NCBI GenBank assembly: GCA_039621445.1
Contig: CP154954.1
Span: 36,503,703 to 36,567,702, forward strand
Origin: Euglena gracilis
Taxonomy: Eukaryota > Euglenida > Euglenophyceae > Euglenales
Length of the DNA: 64,000 nucleotides
Direction: 5' to 3'
Both the position numbers and the translations under genes were made by a program. Below, piece by piece: positions 1 to 51,058 of this stretch. Numbering within the stretch: the stretch's first letter is position 1; every line of letters starts with the position of its first letter. The notes below the pieces were generated by a model. It was not told the DNA's origin. It worked only from the letters and a program-made list of their open reading frames with translations, and did no database searches.

Positions 1-249
1 CTACTTCGGCAGACGGGGGTTTTCCCTCGGTCCGCGGAGGTGCTAAACCGTCATTTTCAAAACGAAAAAAAGTCGATTTGCCCAGGAAAAAACCCCGGGA
101 TCGAAGGTGGTGGTACCCATTTTGGTACTAGTGGTTTCACTTGACGGGTCGGCCGCCCCGTCAAGTGGTGGCGACACACTTGGTCTCAAAAGAATGCGCA
201 GGTGCGCAAAAAACCACCAAAAGTGAAAAGTGCATTCCCGGCCGTCTAA
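1..249 (+). repeat. Dispersed repeat A, copy 1 (may be cut by window start)
   Basis: Near-identical over about 249 bp to 4,282-4,530. It ends in CCCGGCCGTCTAAG; an inverted copy of that terminus is at 1,184-1,212. It contains one TGCGCAGGTGCGCA dyad. Confidence 0.85.
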
Positions 250-301
250 GACTGAGTCACATTTGGACATTCCCGCCCCCCGCGTCACACATGCCGGCCA
301 C

Positions 302-39439
<39,138 letters not shown>

Positions 39440-39594
39440 ATCCCAGCCAGAGAATGGGGGCAGTGCTCAAAGCATGATGGCCAAGCGTCAAACAGAAGAG
39501 GCCGAAGCTGCAGGTGCCCGCGCCATCTGTTTCCCCCTGAATACGAACCAGACACACCGACCCGTTTGGGTGCCCGTAGAAACAAACCTCATCC

Positions 39595-40030
39595 AGGGAC
39601 CTGTCCTCGAAAAAAGCACAAAAATGTACAAAAATATTCAAAAAAGTGCAAAAAATGCGCGGAAATGTGCATTTTTTGAAGAAAAAAAAAGTGTGCAAAA
39701 TTTTCAAACCCTGAGAGAAAGGCCCAAAAATCACGAAAATGCAATAATTGCCCCAAAAAAACATGTGAAAAATGGCACCAAATTTGCAAGAATTGTGAGC
39801 GAAATGTCTTCAAAAAATGCAAAAATGGTCAAAAATGCAAAAAAAAAATGGTTGAATCACAAAAAAAAATGCACCAAAAAGCAAAAAAAAACTAAAAAGA
39901 AAAGGAAAAATACACAAAAAATGAAAAAAAAACACCGCAAATGTGCATTATTATGAAAAAAACTCAAAAAAATGCAAACCTAATGCCAAACTTAGGCGGC
40001 GTAAATTGCCCATGGAAAAAATGACTGAAG
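39595..40030 (+). repeat. A-rich block upstream of the coiled-coil gene
   Basis: Dominated by AAAAATGCAAAAAA phrases, like 25.4-25.9 kb. Noncoding; any promoter of the minus-strand gene would lie near here but no motif is recognisable. Confidence 0.7.
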
Positions 40031-40244
40031 TGTCACCCGGAACAGCAGAAAAATGCTCTAAAAAACAGCCAAACTTTTCGAGTTGCACATCAAGTCAAAA
40101 AATTTTGATGGTATTGACCACAGAACAGATGAATCGGAAAACCGCTTCGATGATTTATGAATTTTATTTTTAGCAGAAAACTATGGAAATACGAAGCAGC
40201 AAAATGTTGTAGAAAATTTACTATTATGGACAAACAACGAATGA

Positions 40245-41185
40245 TACAGGTTGCCAACACAAAAAAAATAACCCCCCTGACAGCACAAAAAACATACCCC
40301 CCCCCTTTTTTTTCAGTTTTTGTGGCAGCCATAACTTCGGCTGTGCACCATGTTGAGGTCTCGGACATACTCCATATTGTTGCCTGTGAAATACCCATCT
40401 AAAGATGTCTCTGTGCATTTTCCTCGATTCCCCCTCCACCCCGAGTTATGGGCCCCTCAAAAGTGCTCCGCACACGACAAGCGAAAATTTTGAAAACATG
40501 GATTTTGGGCCGGGTTGGAATAATAAACAGCTCACCACTCGGGAACCCTAAGGAGTTGGGCTCTGGAACTTGGTGGGTCGGATTGGCCATGAAATAGGCT
40601 TCAAAAAATATCTACATCAAAATTTGCCATCTCGACACCCAGAAAAAGTTATTTTATGGTTTTTGGGGCCAGCTGCAAAAAAATTTAGCCCTTTTGGTGT
40701 GGAAAAACCTAAAAAATGTGTGTTTCCCACACAAAAAGGGCTAAATTTTTTTGGAGCTGGCCCCAAAAACCATAAAATAACTTTTTCTGGGTGTCGAGAT
40801 GGCAAATTTTGATGTAGATATTTTTTGAAGCCTATTTCATGGCCAATCCGACCCACCAAGTTCCAGAGCCCAACTCCTTAGGGTTCCCGAGTGGTGAGCT
40901 GTTTATTATTCCAACCCGGCCCAAAATCCATGTTTTCAAAATTTTCGCTTGTCGTGTGCGGAGCACTTTTGAGGGGCCCATAACTCGGGGTGGAGGGGGA
41001 ATCGAGGAAAATGCACAGAGACATCTTTAGATGGGTATTTCACAGGCAACAATATGGAGTATGTCCGAGACCTCAACATGGTGCACAGCCGAAGTTATGG
41101 CTGCCACAAAAACTGAAAAAAAAATGGGGGGGGTATGTTTTTTGTGCTGTCAGGGGGGGTATGTTTTTTGTGTTGGCAACCTGTA
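40245..41185. mobile_element. Near-perfect 0.94-kb palindrome
   Basis: Left arm 40,245-40,702 and right arm about 40,727-41,185 are almost exact reverse complements, separated by a loop of about 24 bp (40,703-40,726). The arms begin TACAGGTTGCCAACAC. Identical 63- and 80-residue ORFs appear in both arms only because of this symmetry; they look like no protein I know. Fold-back element or recent inverted duplication. Confidence 0.95.
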
Positions 41186-41261
41186 ACATCTGTCTGGCAC
41201 ACAGACAGATACATAATGTGAGCATATATATAGCAAATACCTGTGTACACCTAACGCAAAA

Positions 41262-41695
41262 ATAAACCCCCCCCCAAATATAAATCCCCCCCGGTTTTAT
41301 AATTGGGCGGAAATTTCAAGACCCCGAGGGGGGGTTTTATATTTGGGGGGGTTTTATATTCGGTCGGAAAAATCAACTTCCCGGTGGGCTCCAGTAGACA
41401 CTTTTTTGGTCCAAAATAACAAATACGCCCACCCTTGGGGGTCCAAAAACTTCATTTTTCGGGCGAAGGAGCAATTTTCACATGTTTTTGGTAAAAATTG
41501 TTCCCAGATCGGCCAAAATGACAATTTTGGGAGATATTTTGTCGGAAATTTTTCCTTCCGGCGCTTTGCGCCGGAGGGGGGGGGGTTATATTTGGGCGGG
41601 ATTTCAAGGTCCTCAGGGGGGGGGGTTTATATTTGGGGGGGGGTTGTATTTGGGGGGGTTATATTTGGGGGGGGGTTATAACAACAAAAATAAAT
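41262..41695. mobile_element. Inverted-repeat element with C-tract ends (TATA type)
   Basis: Left end AACCCCCCCCCAAATATAAA, right end TTTATATTTGGGGGGG then further GTATTTGGGG/TTATATTTGGGG units. Internal CGGCGC-TTTG-GCGCCG hairpin at about 41,560. Same design as 29,827-30,217. Confidence 0.65.
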
Positions 41696-42189
41696 TAAAA
41701 TACCCAATGAAGCGGAATACCACTTCATCGATACCCATAATCGTGATATTACATGAAGTGCAACTGAATCAGAACTAACAGGAATACAATTACATTTATG
41801 CTTTACAGGATAAAAAGGAGGAGAGACCACGTTCTGTCTTCGTGATTCACTCTACCTGACACGGACGTTGGCCATCGTCGGAGTCGGTTGTTTCTGTGGG
41901 CTGCTCTCATCTTTGCTGTTTTTTTCTTATATTTTTTTGCAATACCCCCCCTGCGCAAAGGTCGAGTGTAAAGCGTCTTCGTCCCTTGCCTGTGCCATTG
42001 CATGTTCCTTCTGGTTTGTTAATGCCCAGGCACCCGGCAGCCCCGTGGCTCCCCGCCTTGCACTGCTGGAGACAGAATGGTTCTAGGTCTAGACTGAATG
42101 TAGAACTAACATTTGAGGTTCGTGGTGTACTTGGCAGTTGGGCGGTTGCGTAGTGCGCGGGACAAATGCGTAGGTCCATGAAAAGTAGG

Positions 42190-43085
42190 TAATGAAGACA
42201 AAGCAAGCGGTTTTCCGCTTGCTTTGCAAGTATTTGACAAAACTTCATAAAAAGGGGAGAGGCTGGATCGGGTCCAATTCACTTCTCCGTACCCCTGAAC
42301 GGTGCCCAGCCGTCAGGGGTTTGGTTACGGCTTTTGCTGGACCGGGCTGGCGATCGCACAGTCCAGGCTCCCCATTCATCTCGGTACATAAACGTTACGT
42401 AGTGTACGATGAACCTTGTATTATGCACTTTGTGGTTCAGTCAAACGTTAAACGGTTAACAACATCACGTATCGAATTCCAATGCCGACAAAGCCAGACA
42501 GAATACAACGGCAGAATGAACAGGAGGCGGTTCCGCTTCCTTTTAATAAGGTGTCCAATATGCTTACTGTCACTCGCGAGCTGGATAACTGTTTACTGGT
42601 TGCATGTACCGTGAACAGAGCAACAATCGTAATGTTAGCATCTAAATGGAAGAATGCGGACACAGTGGTGGACCGAAGCCAAGATTGGTCCACCGCAACT
42701 TGTCGTGCACGTATCTCATCCTTTGGCACGACACTTGCGCTGAGTTCATCGAGTCCATGAGAAATCCTCTGCAAACATGACCTTGGCGGAGCTTTTACAC
42801 CCAAAGTTATGACGGAAGACAGTTTCTTAGGCGACCAACTCGCACTTAGCTTTGAAAGTGACTGTAAATTTGCGCCGACGCGCAAATCCAAAAAAAAGTT
42901 TGGTTTTCGAACACCGTGGCCTGAAACTGTCCTGCAGGACAGTCTGAAAATAGTGTCTCCCTGCACCCCAGGGCCTGGGGACGACAGCAACGACCTGGAA
43001 CTTCACGGTCTACGGGCACAGCACTCCCGAGTCCCAGTGTGCATGAACACACAGCGGCGGGCGATGAAACGAGGGGACTCCATTG
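42190..43085. other. Stretch without supported gene
   Basis: Open frames of 90-208 residues exist on both strands (e.g. 42,448-42,990 minus; 42,809-43,435 plus) but lack the third-position G/C bias of the real exons and match nothing I recognise. Confidence 0.5.
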
Positions 43086-45450
43086 CGCATTTGCGCTTTG
43101 GCACAAATTTTTTATTTCATTACAAAAAAACATTTGCGCTTTGGCGCAAATTTTTTGACTTTTTTGTAATTCAACATGTGGGTGACCATTGCCGCACTTG
43201 GGTAATGATAACAACTTTGTGTCAACATGTGTTTCCCTTGCGCCAAAGCGCAATGGGCAGGCTCATGAAATATGGGAATTTAAGAGTTACCTTGCGCCAA
43301 AGCGCAAATAGAAATACAATTTTTAAAATTGCAAAAGCAACATGGCTTGTGCCGAAGCGCAAACATAAATACTTGAAACTTATCTCACAACGGAGGGAGA
43401 GAACAGCCCAGGTAGAGTGTGAACACCAGAGGTGATAGAGCACAAAAATGAAGGACAGGGGGATGGAAGCCTACTCTCAGTCTCGTTGCCTTAAAATTGG
43501 TCAACATTGCGCGTCGGCGCAAGAGCCACGTTGCTTTGCGATTTTAAAAAGTGCATTTCTATTTCTATATAACTCTTAAATTTCTATTCTTCATAAGCCT
43601 ATCCATTGCCTGTGGAGCAAAAGCCATCAATTTTTAATTTCTCATGTTTATCACTGCGGGTGGAGAGAGCAGTCTTGGATCAATCTTATCACCAGAGCGA
43701 ACAGGGCTAAGGTGGAGGGAAGCCTTGCCTGGGACAGGAAGCCAACCCCCTGGTGTGTGAAAGCAACCACCAACTACTTGATATCCAGACGTGTCTTGTC
43801 CTGTGCGTTGTGAGCCCAACTGCCAGTGCCAGAGGTTCCTCCCACTTGCCTCGCACTTAAGCGTGCCTGAGGGGCCCTTCTTTTTGGCCGACTTTTGAAA
43901 ATCGGAAAATTTCTGTTTGGAAAAGAACAGGTACCCGATAAACCCTGGGAATCACAGCCGAGGAAACAGTTTTGGACGCTGAAAAAGTGTTTTAAAGAAG
44001 CTCGTCACCTCCTTTCCTCACCCAGGATTTGAAGCACACAACTTTGGGGATGAGCGAATGGAATTGAGAAATTGAAAGGGCCCATCAACAAAGGCGGAGA
44101 AGGGAAGACATGTTGACACACCTTTTTCGGTAATTTGCAACCCACCAGACAGCCACATGCCACCAGGCAGATGGAGGGCATTGTTCAGCCGAAAAAATCT
44201 TTCTATCAACATCCCCAAAAACCCCACTTTGTGCACTGAGTGCAAGGTCACTCAGGCTCCACAGCCTACCACCCACAATTCGTCTTATTGGAACAACCAC
44301 TCCCTCCCCAGCACCTGAATAGTTCAAAAGCACCAACCCAGCTTCTGGCACAGCAGTGCTCAAACCCTCCTCGTCATTCTCCTCTATCGCCCACCTTCTC
44401 ACACAGCACGAACGCATTCAAACGCATCTGCCATTTGAAAAGACATTTGTGTTTAAGCGCAAATTTTAAGCGCAAATTTTTAACTTGCGCTTAAGCGCAA
44501 ATAAAAAAATTTCCGCTTAAGCGCAAGTTAAAACAGAAGGCCCTCCGTTTATGGGAGCCCCTCTGATGTGTTACGGTGTGTTGGGGGCCCCTCTCTGAAT
44601 GGCCAGTGTGCGGGCTTGGTGAGGAAATGCATTGCGCCGAAGCGCAAACCATCATACAAAAAAAATGAGAAGTGCAAACACGCGGCTGACGTGTAATCTG
44701 AATGAACAAGCAGTGCACTATGTAGGCATGTCCCTTGCGCTTCGGCGCAATGCATTTCCTCACCAAGCCCGCACACTGGCCATTCAGGGAGGGGCCCCCG
44801 ACACACCGTAACACATCAGAGGGACTCCCATAAGCTCAGGGGCTTCTGTTTTAACTTTCGCTTAAACGCAAATTTTTTAATTTGCGCTTAAGCGCAAGTT
44901 AAAAATTTGCGCTGAAGCGCAAATGTCCATAACCATTGCCTTCTGTGCCCGGCAGTGTGGGGCCTGGGTTGCTCACTAGACGTTGGGACAGGTCCCTGGG
45001 CTTGCCCTCAGCACCCCTAAACCCCCCCCACCTGGGTGGTACCCGCTGTACCGCTCCTCACGCTTCAAGCACCCAGGGATCACAACTCTGTGACATGCCG
45101 TTTTTTTCAAACTTTTCACAACGCGTGTGTAGAGTCCACCCTCTGGATGCCTCAACAGGCAACCCTTCAGGCACACATCGCAGAGCCCAAAAAAAGCAAC
45201 AAAAAGGGCCACGTTACTCCCTGACTGTGTAGCACCATCCCGGGAACACTGTCAAAGCTTCCAAAACGAGGGACTCACAACGGGGGTTTTAACCCAGGGT
45301 TTTGCACCTTTTTCAAAATGGTGCACAGGCTGAAAAACACCAAAATTGGGCCTGTTCTTCAGGTCCCAACATCGGAAAATGATGCAAACGCCACCGTGGA
45401 GGGTTCTACCGCCAGGTCTCAAAGAAATCGAAAATTTGCGCGAAAGCGCA
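43085..45450. repeat. TTGCGC...GCGCAA dyad family
   Basis: Dyads such as TTTGCGCTTTGGCGCAAA, TTGCGCCAAAGCGCAA and TTGCGCTTAAGCGCAA near 43,100, 43,133, 43,239, 43,292, 43,350, 43,510, 44,455-44,525, 44,633, 44,734, 44,855-44,925 and 45,435. Confined to this 2.4 kb. Confidence 0.85.
44440..44928. mobile_element. Fold-back element built on GCGCAA dyads
   Basis: Left arm about 44,440-44,651 and right arm about 44,732-44,928 are imperfect reverse complements (shared GTGTTACGG / CCGTAACAC, GGCCAGTGTGCGGGCTTGGT / inverse). The spacer is about 80 bp. Confidence 0.8.
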
Positions 45451-45479
45451 AGCTAAAAATCAAAACCTTAAGTGCGAGT

Positions 45480-46600
45480 TAGGCCGCCTAAGAGTTTTAT
45501 ATTTCACACTAAATAAAATGAAGCGGAAAACCGCTTCACCTACGACTTGAATCGCGATGATGTTTGTTCATACCGAGTGATGTGACCACAAAATACTACA
45601 CAATCCGAACCACACGCATTTAGGTGGTTTAACTGAACGTCCTCTGTGGGCTGCCGCTGGCTAAGGCCAGCAAAAGCCGTAAATGGCGGGGACTGCCCAC
45701 CCCCTCCACATGCGGCCGGTGGTTCCCTACCGGTGTCAGCCCACTTTTTGCTTTTACGAGAGGGAGCGGGATTCCGCTTCATACGAAGCCGCACGTGTGG
45801 GTAGCGATTGTAATCACGCAGGCAGTCGGGTTCATCAGTGTGCATTGTACGCAGTTTGTTGGTCGATGTTTGCTTTCTGGTATACTGCTAAGTCACATTT
45901 GTATGCACAGCTAAAGGCAGATGGGAGGACAGTGTATATACCGAGATCAGGATACTCCATATGCCTGTGATGCTGATCACTTGGTTAGTCAGCAGGGCAG
46001 GGACTGTAATCACGGCAGGCAGTCAAGCAACTGTGAGTGGTGACAGTGATCACCCACGCGGTTGTACCAAAAAATAACACACATTAAATTCAAAATGACA
46101 TCACGAGTGAAGCGTTTTTCCGCTGACAATAAAAAACTATGAAAAAAATCCCAAAGTCCAGCCCTACGCTTTTGTATTGCGAAGGTTCTAACCGCAATAA
46201 ACTGGCAGTTGTGCCACCAACCACATCAATTCACTATAAATTCCCAGGTACTCATGTTTTGGGAAGGATTTCACCTGACATAGCGCTCCAGATGCGCCCA
46301 TTTTGAGAGACCAACGTCCTGTTGCACCCCCCCCCCGTTTCAAAATCCAAATACCCTTGCCAAACAGCACCAAAAATCAGCAATACCCACTGTATGAAGC
46401 GTAAAACTGCTTCATATATGAAACTATAAGCAATTTACTAACGCGTTCTTAGTTTTTAACGGAAAAAAAAAAAAACCCCCCCCCACCCCTTTTTCCCCCC
46501 CCCCCTGTTTTTTTTTTTGTTTCAAGAGATTACCAAGAGGAAGCGGTTATCAGCTTCCTTTTGTCACAATATATACGTATCTGGTCATTGGAACAGAAAA
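45480..46600. other. Stretch without supported gene, upstream of the ParB-like gene
   Basis: Mixed sequence with five GAAGCGG palindromes and an A/C/T homopolymer block at 46,460-46,520. No exon or promoter motif recognised. Confidence 0.5.
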
Positions 46601-46603
46601 CAC

Positions 46604-46825
46604 ATGCCTGCTGTTGCATCGCCCGTGGAATTGGTCCTGAACATTCGGGGCCTTCGCGCCTATTTGCAACGTGGTGGGCCTCGTTCGGGATGGGACCTCT
46701 TTCACAATGCCTTCGTAGCTCGTGAGGTAGGTGCCCAAGCAATTGTGGCACTGTGCTGCATGGTGCGGCTGAATCGGCATTCGCGTCGCACAGTGGAAGC
46801 GGTGCGGGAGGCCTACCTGCGGCAG
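46604..46825 (+). CDS. ParB-like gene, exon 1 (tentative)
   Basis: ATG at 46,604, MPAVASPVELVLNIRGLRAY and on through WDLFHNAFVAREVGAQAIV to EAYLRQR, ending at a G tract. Less G/C-biased than the later exons; an upstream AACAG could make it internal. Confidence 0.4.
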
Positions 46826-46837
46826 AGGGGGGGGGGG

Positions 46838-48098
46838 CAAAAACTGCACACGGGCAGGTCAAAAACCGCACTGCAAAAAAACTGCAAAAAAACTGCAAAA
46901 AACTGCACATCAACAAAAAAATAACAATAAACAAGCTGAAATGGTGTGCATATGCAAAACAACGTAAATTGTGACCACATGAGCACGCCCTAATTCACTT
47001 AACTTTTGCACAGCTTTGGAGCTGATGACAATAAAAATGAAAGCAATCAATCAAGGTACACTGTACATGGGTTTTCATGCACTGAAACACAAGTCATGTG
47101 TTTGGTTTGGATGCTGGTTCACACTGGTTTTCCTGCACCAAAGCTTGTGACGGCCATGCCCACGGAGCCAAACAGCTAAATATGGAAAAAATGCACATAC
47201 CCATATGCAGAAAGGTTCTATGCTTTTAATTCTCGCATGGGATGTTCAGTTTTGGAACTTTCGGTCCATCACCTGGTGAACTTCACCCATGTCACGATGC
47301 AAAAAAATCTACAAAACTAAAAAAAATACAACAACCATCACAAACTTTGAATACTGTCTTTAGGGGATTGCCAAATGGTCTGGGAATTTCTTGCAAATAA
47401 GAATGACTTCTTTGAAGCATTTGGCTTGTGTGATATTTGGCCAAAATGCTTGGGACAAGGCCCAATCTTCTACAGGAGCTCGTGCTCCTTTGCGTCTCCA
47501 CGAATCTCGCAAACTCCAACTTCAACCAAAATTTGCACAAAAAAACAGTTTTTTGGATTTAGTCCCCAAATCCCAAAATAATAAGTTGAATCTGCTCAGG
47601 AGTGCGCAAATGACGATTGCCAATATAAGCATCGTGACATCTGTCACCACATGCACAAGTTGGAGATGGAGCGATTTTGGTTGGGGAGAAATTGTGGCGT
47701 TGTCACCGAAACAATCTGTTTTTTGGAATGGTGGCTATAACAATTTATGTTGTGTCGAGAGGCAAGGCAGTTGGCAAACAGTTGGGGGCAAGACAACTGG
47801 TGGGATTACTGTAGACAACACAACTCATGAAGATATTTTTTGAGATATACTTTTTCTTGAGAAACACCCTTCAAACAATATAACCCAGCGTAACAAGGCG
47901 CAGAGCACCAAAAAATGAGCACCTCAGGTTTCCTCAAAACTGAAATCAAAAAAAAACTGCAAAAAACTGCACGTGTGCAGTTTTTTCAGGAAAAAAGCTG
48001 CAAAAAACTGCAAAAAACTGCAAAAAATGCAAAAAACCCAAAATGTGAAAACTGCAAAAAAAACTGCAAAAACTGCACGGTGCATATTTTGCCCCTCC
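46838..48098. mobile_element. Possible TIR element filling intron 1
   Basis: Left end GGGGCAAAAACTGCACACGG and right end (inverse) GGGGCAAAATATGCACCGTG. Both ends are packed with AAAAAACTGCAAAAAA phrases, including CTGCACGTGTGCAG at 47,967. No ORF of note inside. Confidence 0.45.
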
Positions 48099-48202
48099 CT
48101 GCCTGCGGTCTTCCTTCCACTGTCCACGGTGGCTGGGACAACTCGCCACTGGGGCTTATGCTGTGTGGCGTACGCTGCATCGACAGGCGCAGCCCTTCAC
48201 AG

Positions 48203-48468
48203 ACCCCAGTGCAGTGGCCGAGAACACTCCCAGCATGCGGGCGCTGCAGCAGCTTCCGAGGGCTACACGGAGAACGCTGCGGCACACTGGCATGGTGGGT
48301 CGTACAGAGGTGCCGGTGGCAGCACGGGCAGCCGTGGCGGCGCGGGACATCCTGGCCTCCCTGCGGAACCACCAAATTGTCCTCTGGCTGGACAAATTCT
48401 GCTGGCTACGCTGGGGAACAGACCCGGCCACGCCGAACCTGAGCCAGAACCTCACAGCTTTTGGAACA
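48203..48468 (+). CDS. ParB-like gene, exon 2
   Basis: Reads SAVAENTPSMRALQQLPRAT and on through RNHQIVLWLDKFCWLRWGTD then PNLSQNLTAFG. Acceptor CCCTTCACAG at 48,202; donor AACA|GTGCAG. The WLDKFCW...NLSQNLTAFG segment looks like a conserved folded core; family not recognised. Confidence 0.6.
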
Positions 48469-48773
48469 GTGCAGGATACAAATCACACTGAAGAGTGCAT
48501 TGAAAACATTCCTATACGTGAATGATACACTGGTTAGATCCCGAGACAGCTAATAAATGGACTGCTTTCAGCAAATGCTGATGAAGCGGATAACCGCTTA
48601 CTCTTGCAAGAAATTGATTTTGATTGATCATCTCTGTTTCAATTGCAAGAGCTAAATCATTCCAAAGGGTCATAACATGCATAGTTTGCACTGATGACGC
48701 TTTCTACAGCTGGAGAACCTATTACACCGACCGGGAACGAGAACATGCTCTGTGACCTTCCCGGTGTCTCCAG

Positions 48774-49340
48774 GACATCCAGCACTGTGCGACCTGATTG
48801 GCAACCTGGAGGTGGTGGCGGCCTCCTGTTGTATGGGTTCGCTGCTGCTGCACCAAGCCGTGGGTCGCATACGACGGATGCAGCTGACGGAGACGACCAT
48901 CAGGGTGCCGCTGGATGTGGCGCGGACCGACATGCGGTCCCTGTAGTGGCGTCCGCTGTCGCTGACCGAGCAGGTGGTGTCAGCCAACCTCGACCTGCTG
49001 CTGGTGCTGTAGACGGCCAAGTCCCTGCAGCATCTGACTCGTCGCCAAAACACCTCTCTTGGTGGATGAGAACATCCACTACCGGTGTCTGCGGCTGCTG
49101 TACTCCGCGTCGGCGTCGCGGTACTACATGTCCCGCTACCTGGCCGAGGTCCCCCTGCTGTACGGCATCTGGCACGCGTACAAACACACGGTGACCATCG
49201 TGTACCGGGCGTTCTTCCCGGTGCTGGCCCACCTGGAGGTGTCCCCCAGTGACCACCACCTGACGTGCAGCCTGCGGAGCCACTGAAAGGTGCTGTACAC
49301 GGAGAAGCTGTTTGCCACCCTTCTGTTGTCCCGCGAGTCG
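48774..49340 (+). pseudogene. ParB-like gene, exon 3, disrupted
   Basis: Frame 1 reads GHPALCDLIGNLEVVAASCC and on, then TAG at 48,944 and TAG at 49,010. After a shift near 49,035 another frame continues VDENIHYRCLRLLYSASASR through WHAYKHTVTIVYRAFFPVLA to a TGA at 49,284, after which KVLYTEKLFATLLLSRE follows in frame. Both TAGs fit an ancestral CAG and the TGA fits TGG, i.e. transitions at C or G. The protein signal on either side of each lesion shows recent decay. Confidence 0.65.
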
Positions 49341-49474
49341 GTCATGTCCCATGTCCCACTCTGACTCGCATATAATGCCAGTGAAGCGGTTTTCCGCTTG
49401 ATTGGCCCCATGAATGCAATTTAAGGATGTGTGCTGACATGCTATCTGTGATTCAGTAGTCAATTGACGACCAG

Positions 49475-50585
49475 AATGGAGGACTGGACCCTCTCTGGTG
49501 ATCAACAACAACAACTCCGGTCGCACCCATACCAGCTGCTGCAGGGGCTGTGGAACATCCTGGTGTCCTATGCCCCGGCCTTGCTGCACCTGGGACATGA
49601 GGTCCGAAAGTGTACCTGGAGGAGGAGACCTGAGGACAAGGTGAAAAGCACCACCGCTTGGCAGGTGCTGCAGAAGTGCCTGTTGCTGCTGATGCACCTG
49701 GAGAGCCTGATGAGTCCCGGAAGGCTGCCTTCGGAGTACCAGCGGTCCATCTCCCTGGCTCTGCCGGGGTGGCAGGACTGGATGTCACGGTTGCCCGGCT
49801 GCGTGTTCGTGGAGGAGGCTGGTGAGGCCATGCTGTCGAGGCTGTCCTCTGCCTGCAAGCGAAACCCCCACGTGACCAGCTTCGAGGGTACGCTGCAGCT
49901 GTTCCTGAACCTCGGCGCCCCCTCCGGTGAGGCTCACCACAGCCGTGGCAGCCTGCGGAAACAGCTGGTGCAGGAGATGGGACGTCGTGTGCGCGTCCTG
50001 GTGGGAAGCCCTGCCGACCGTCCATTTCCCAAGAGGGTGGACAACACAACCGTGCGGTGGCTGGTGGACCCGGAGACCTACCCCACCTGGATGGCGCCAG
50101 ACCCCACCGCTGAGCAGCTGCTGCCTGTCCTCCGACACTCCCTGCAGACGCTGGTCAGAGGACAGCGCCTCGCGGAAGACGTGGTAGAGTGGCTCAGGAG
50201 CAACGTGAGCTGTGTGGATTCGGATCTTCTGCATGAAAGAGAAGAGGCCATGTCCCCGTTCTTGGCACGCAGAAGAAGCAGAGCTGACACAGCTGAACAT
50301 CCTCCTCGGCATCCAGATGAAGCGGAAAACCGCTTCCACGACACCGATGAAGCGGAGAACCGCTTCGACGATAACACAGCTGAGATGGAGGTGGCAGGGG
50401 CCTCGGTCGGGGTGGGTGGCATGGAGGAAGGTAGCAGCTTGTACGAGCCACCGGAGTCCCTCTACGCGCCGCCCGGTGACTTATCGGACGGCTACGTGTC
50501 CGTGGGGGCCTCCGATGGATTGGACTGGCTGGCATCACTGCAAAGCAGTGATATTTCCAACGCTTCGTCGGATGTCTCCGTGGCA
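49475..50585 (+). CDS. ParB-like gene, exon 4 (long)
   Basis: About 370 codons, MEDWTLSGDQQQQLRSHPYQ onward, ending SSDVSVA at donor GCA|GTGGTG. It is leucine-rich and mainly helical in the first 250 residues, then acidic/Gly-Ser-rich. Residues DEAENRF occur twice where GAAGCGG-type palindromes lie in frame (50,318 and 50,349). No stops in 1.1 kb. Family not recognised. Confidence 0.65.
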
Positions 50586-50954
50586 GTGGTGTGTTAATCC
50601 CTTCTGATTGCTCTGCGTCGGGAATATCAGTTGTATTACAGTATTTGGGACACGTTGGGTTCACATGCTGGTGAACTACCACCTAATACATAGGCAAATA
50701 GCAGCATCCCGGACAAAGACTCAAACAGATAGCAAGAAAACGGCTGCTTTTTTAAAGATGGTGCTGTTTGGTTCGGGTGGAGAGCGAAAAGCAGGGACTG
50801 TTTTGCAAACAGAAAGCAAAATTAAAATAAATGCACAATTTCAGTTTGTTCTACATCTTCTTTTTGGAAATAAATGATGCAAATCTATTCATTTCAGCCT
50901 CATTTTCCACAGATTGGAGGATTGTGTACATATTTTTCCATTGTTTCCCCACAG

Positions 50955-51058
50955 ACCAGTGCGCACGGCTCCGAAAAGGCTGGCGAAGGCAGACACCACG
51001 GGACAGTCGATCCCGAAGCTGCTGGAAGACGAGGAGATGTGGCTGCAGAGGGAACAGG
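50955..51058 (+). CDS. ParB-like gene, exon 5
   Basis: Reads PVRTAPKRLAKADTTGQSIP then KLLEDEEMWLQREQ. Acceptor TTTCCCCACAG at 50,954; donor CAGG|GTTAGA. The frame has no ATG, so it is easily missed. Confidence 0.6.

Noticed and set aside
40399-41030. Identical 63-residue ORFs on opposite strands
   Set aside because: A mirror effect of the large palindrome, with no recognisable protein features.
42448-42990. 180-residue minus ORF and 92-residue plus ORF in the same place
   Set aside because: No third-position G/C bias, no splice context and no family resemblance.
48944-49286. Alternative genetic code (TAG=Gln, TGA=Trp)
   Set aside because: Only one exon is affected, a frameshift is also present, and TGA closes the last exon of this gene and of the right-hand gene.
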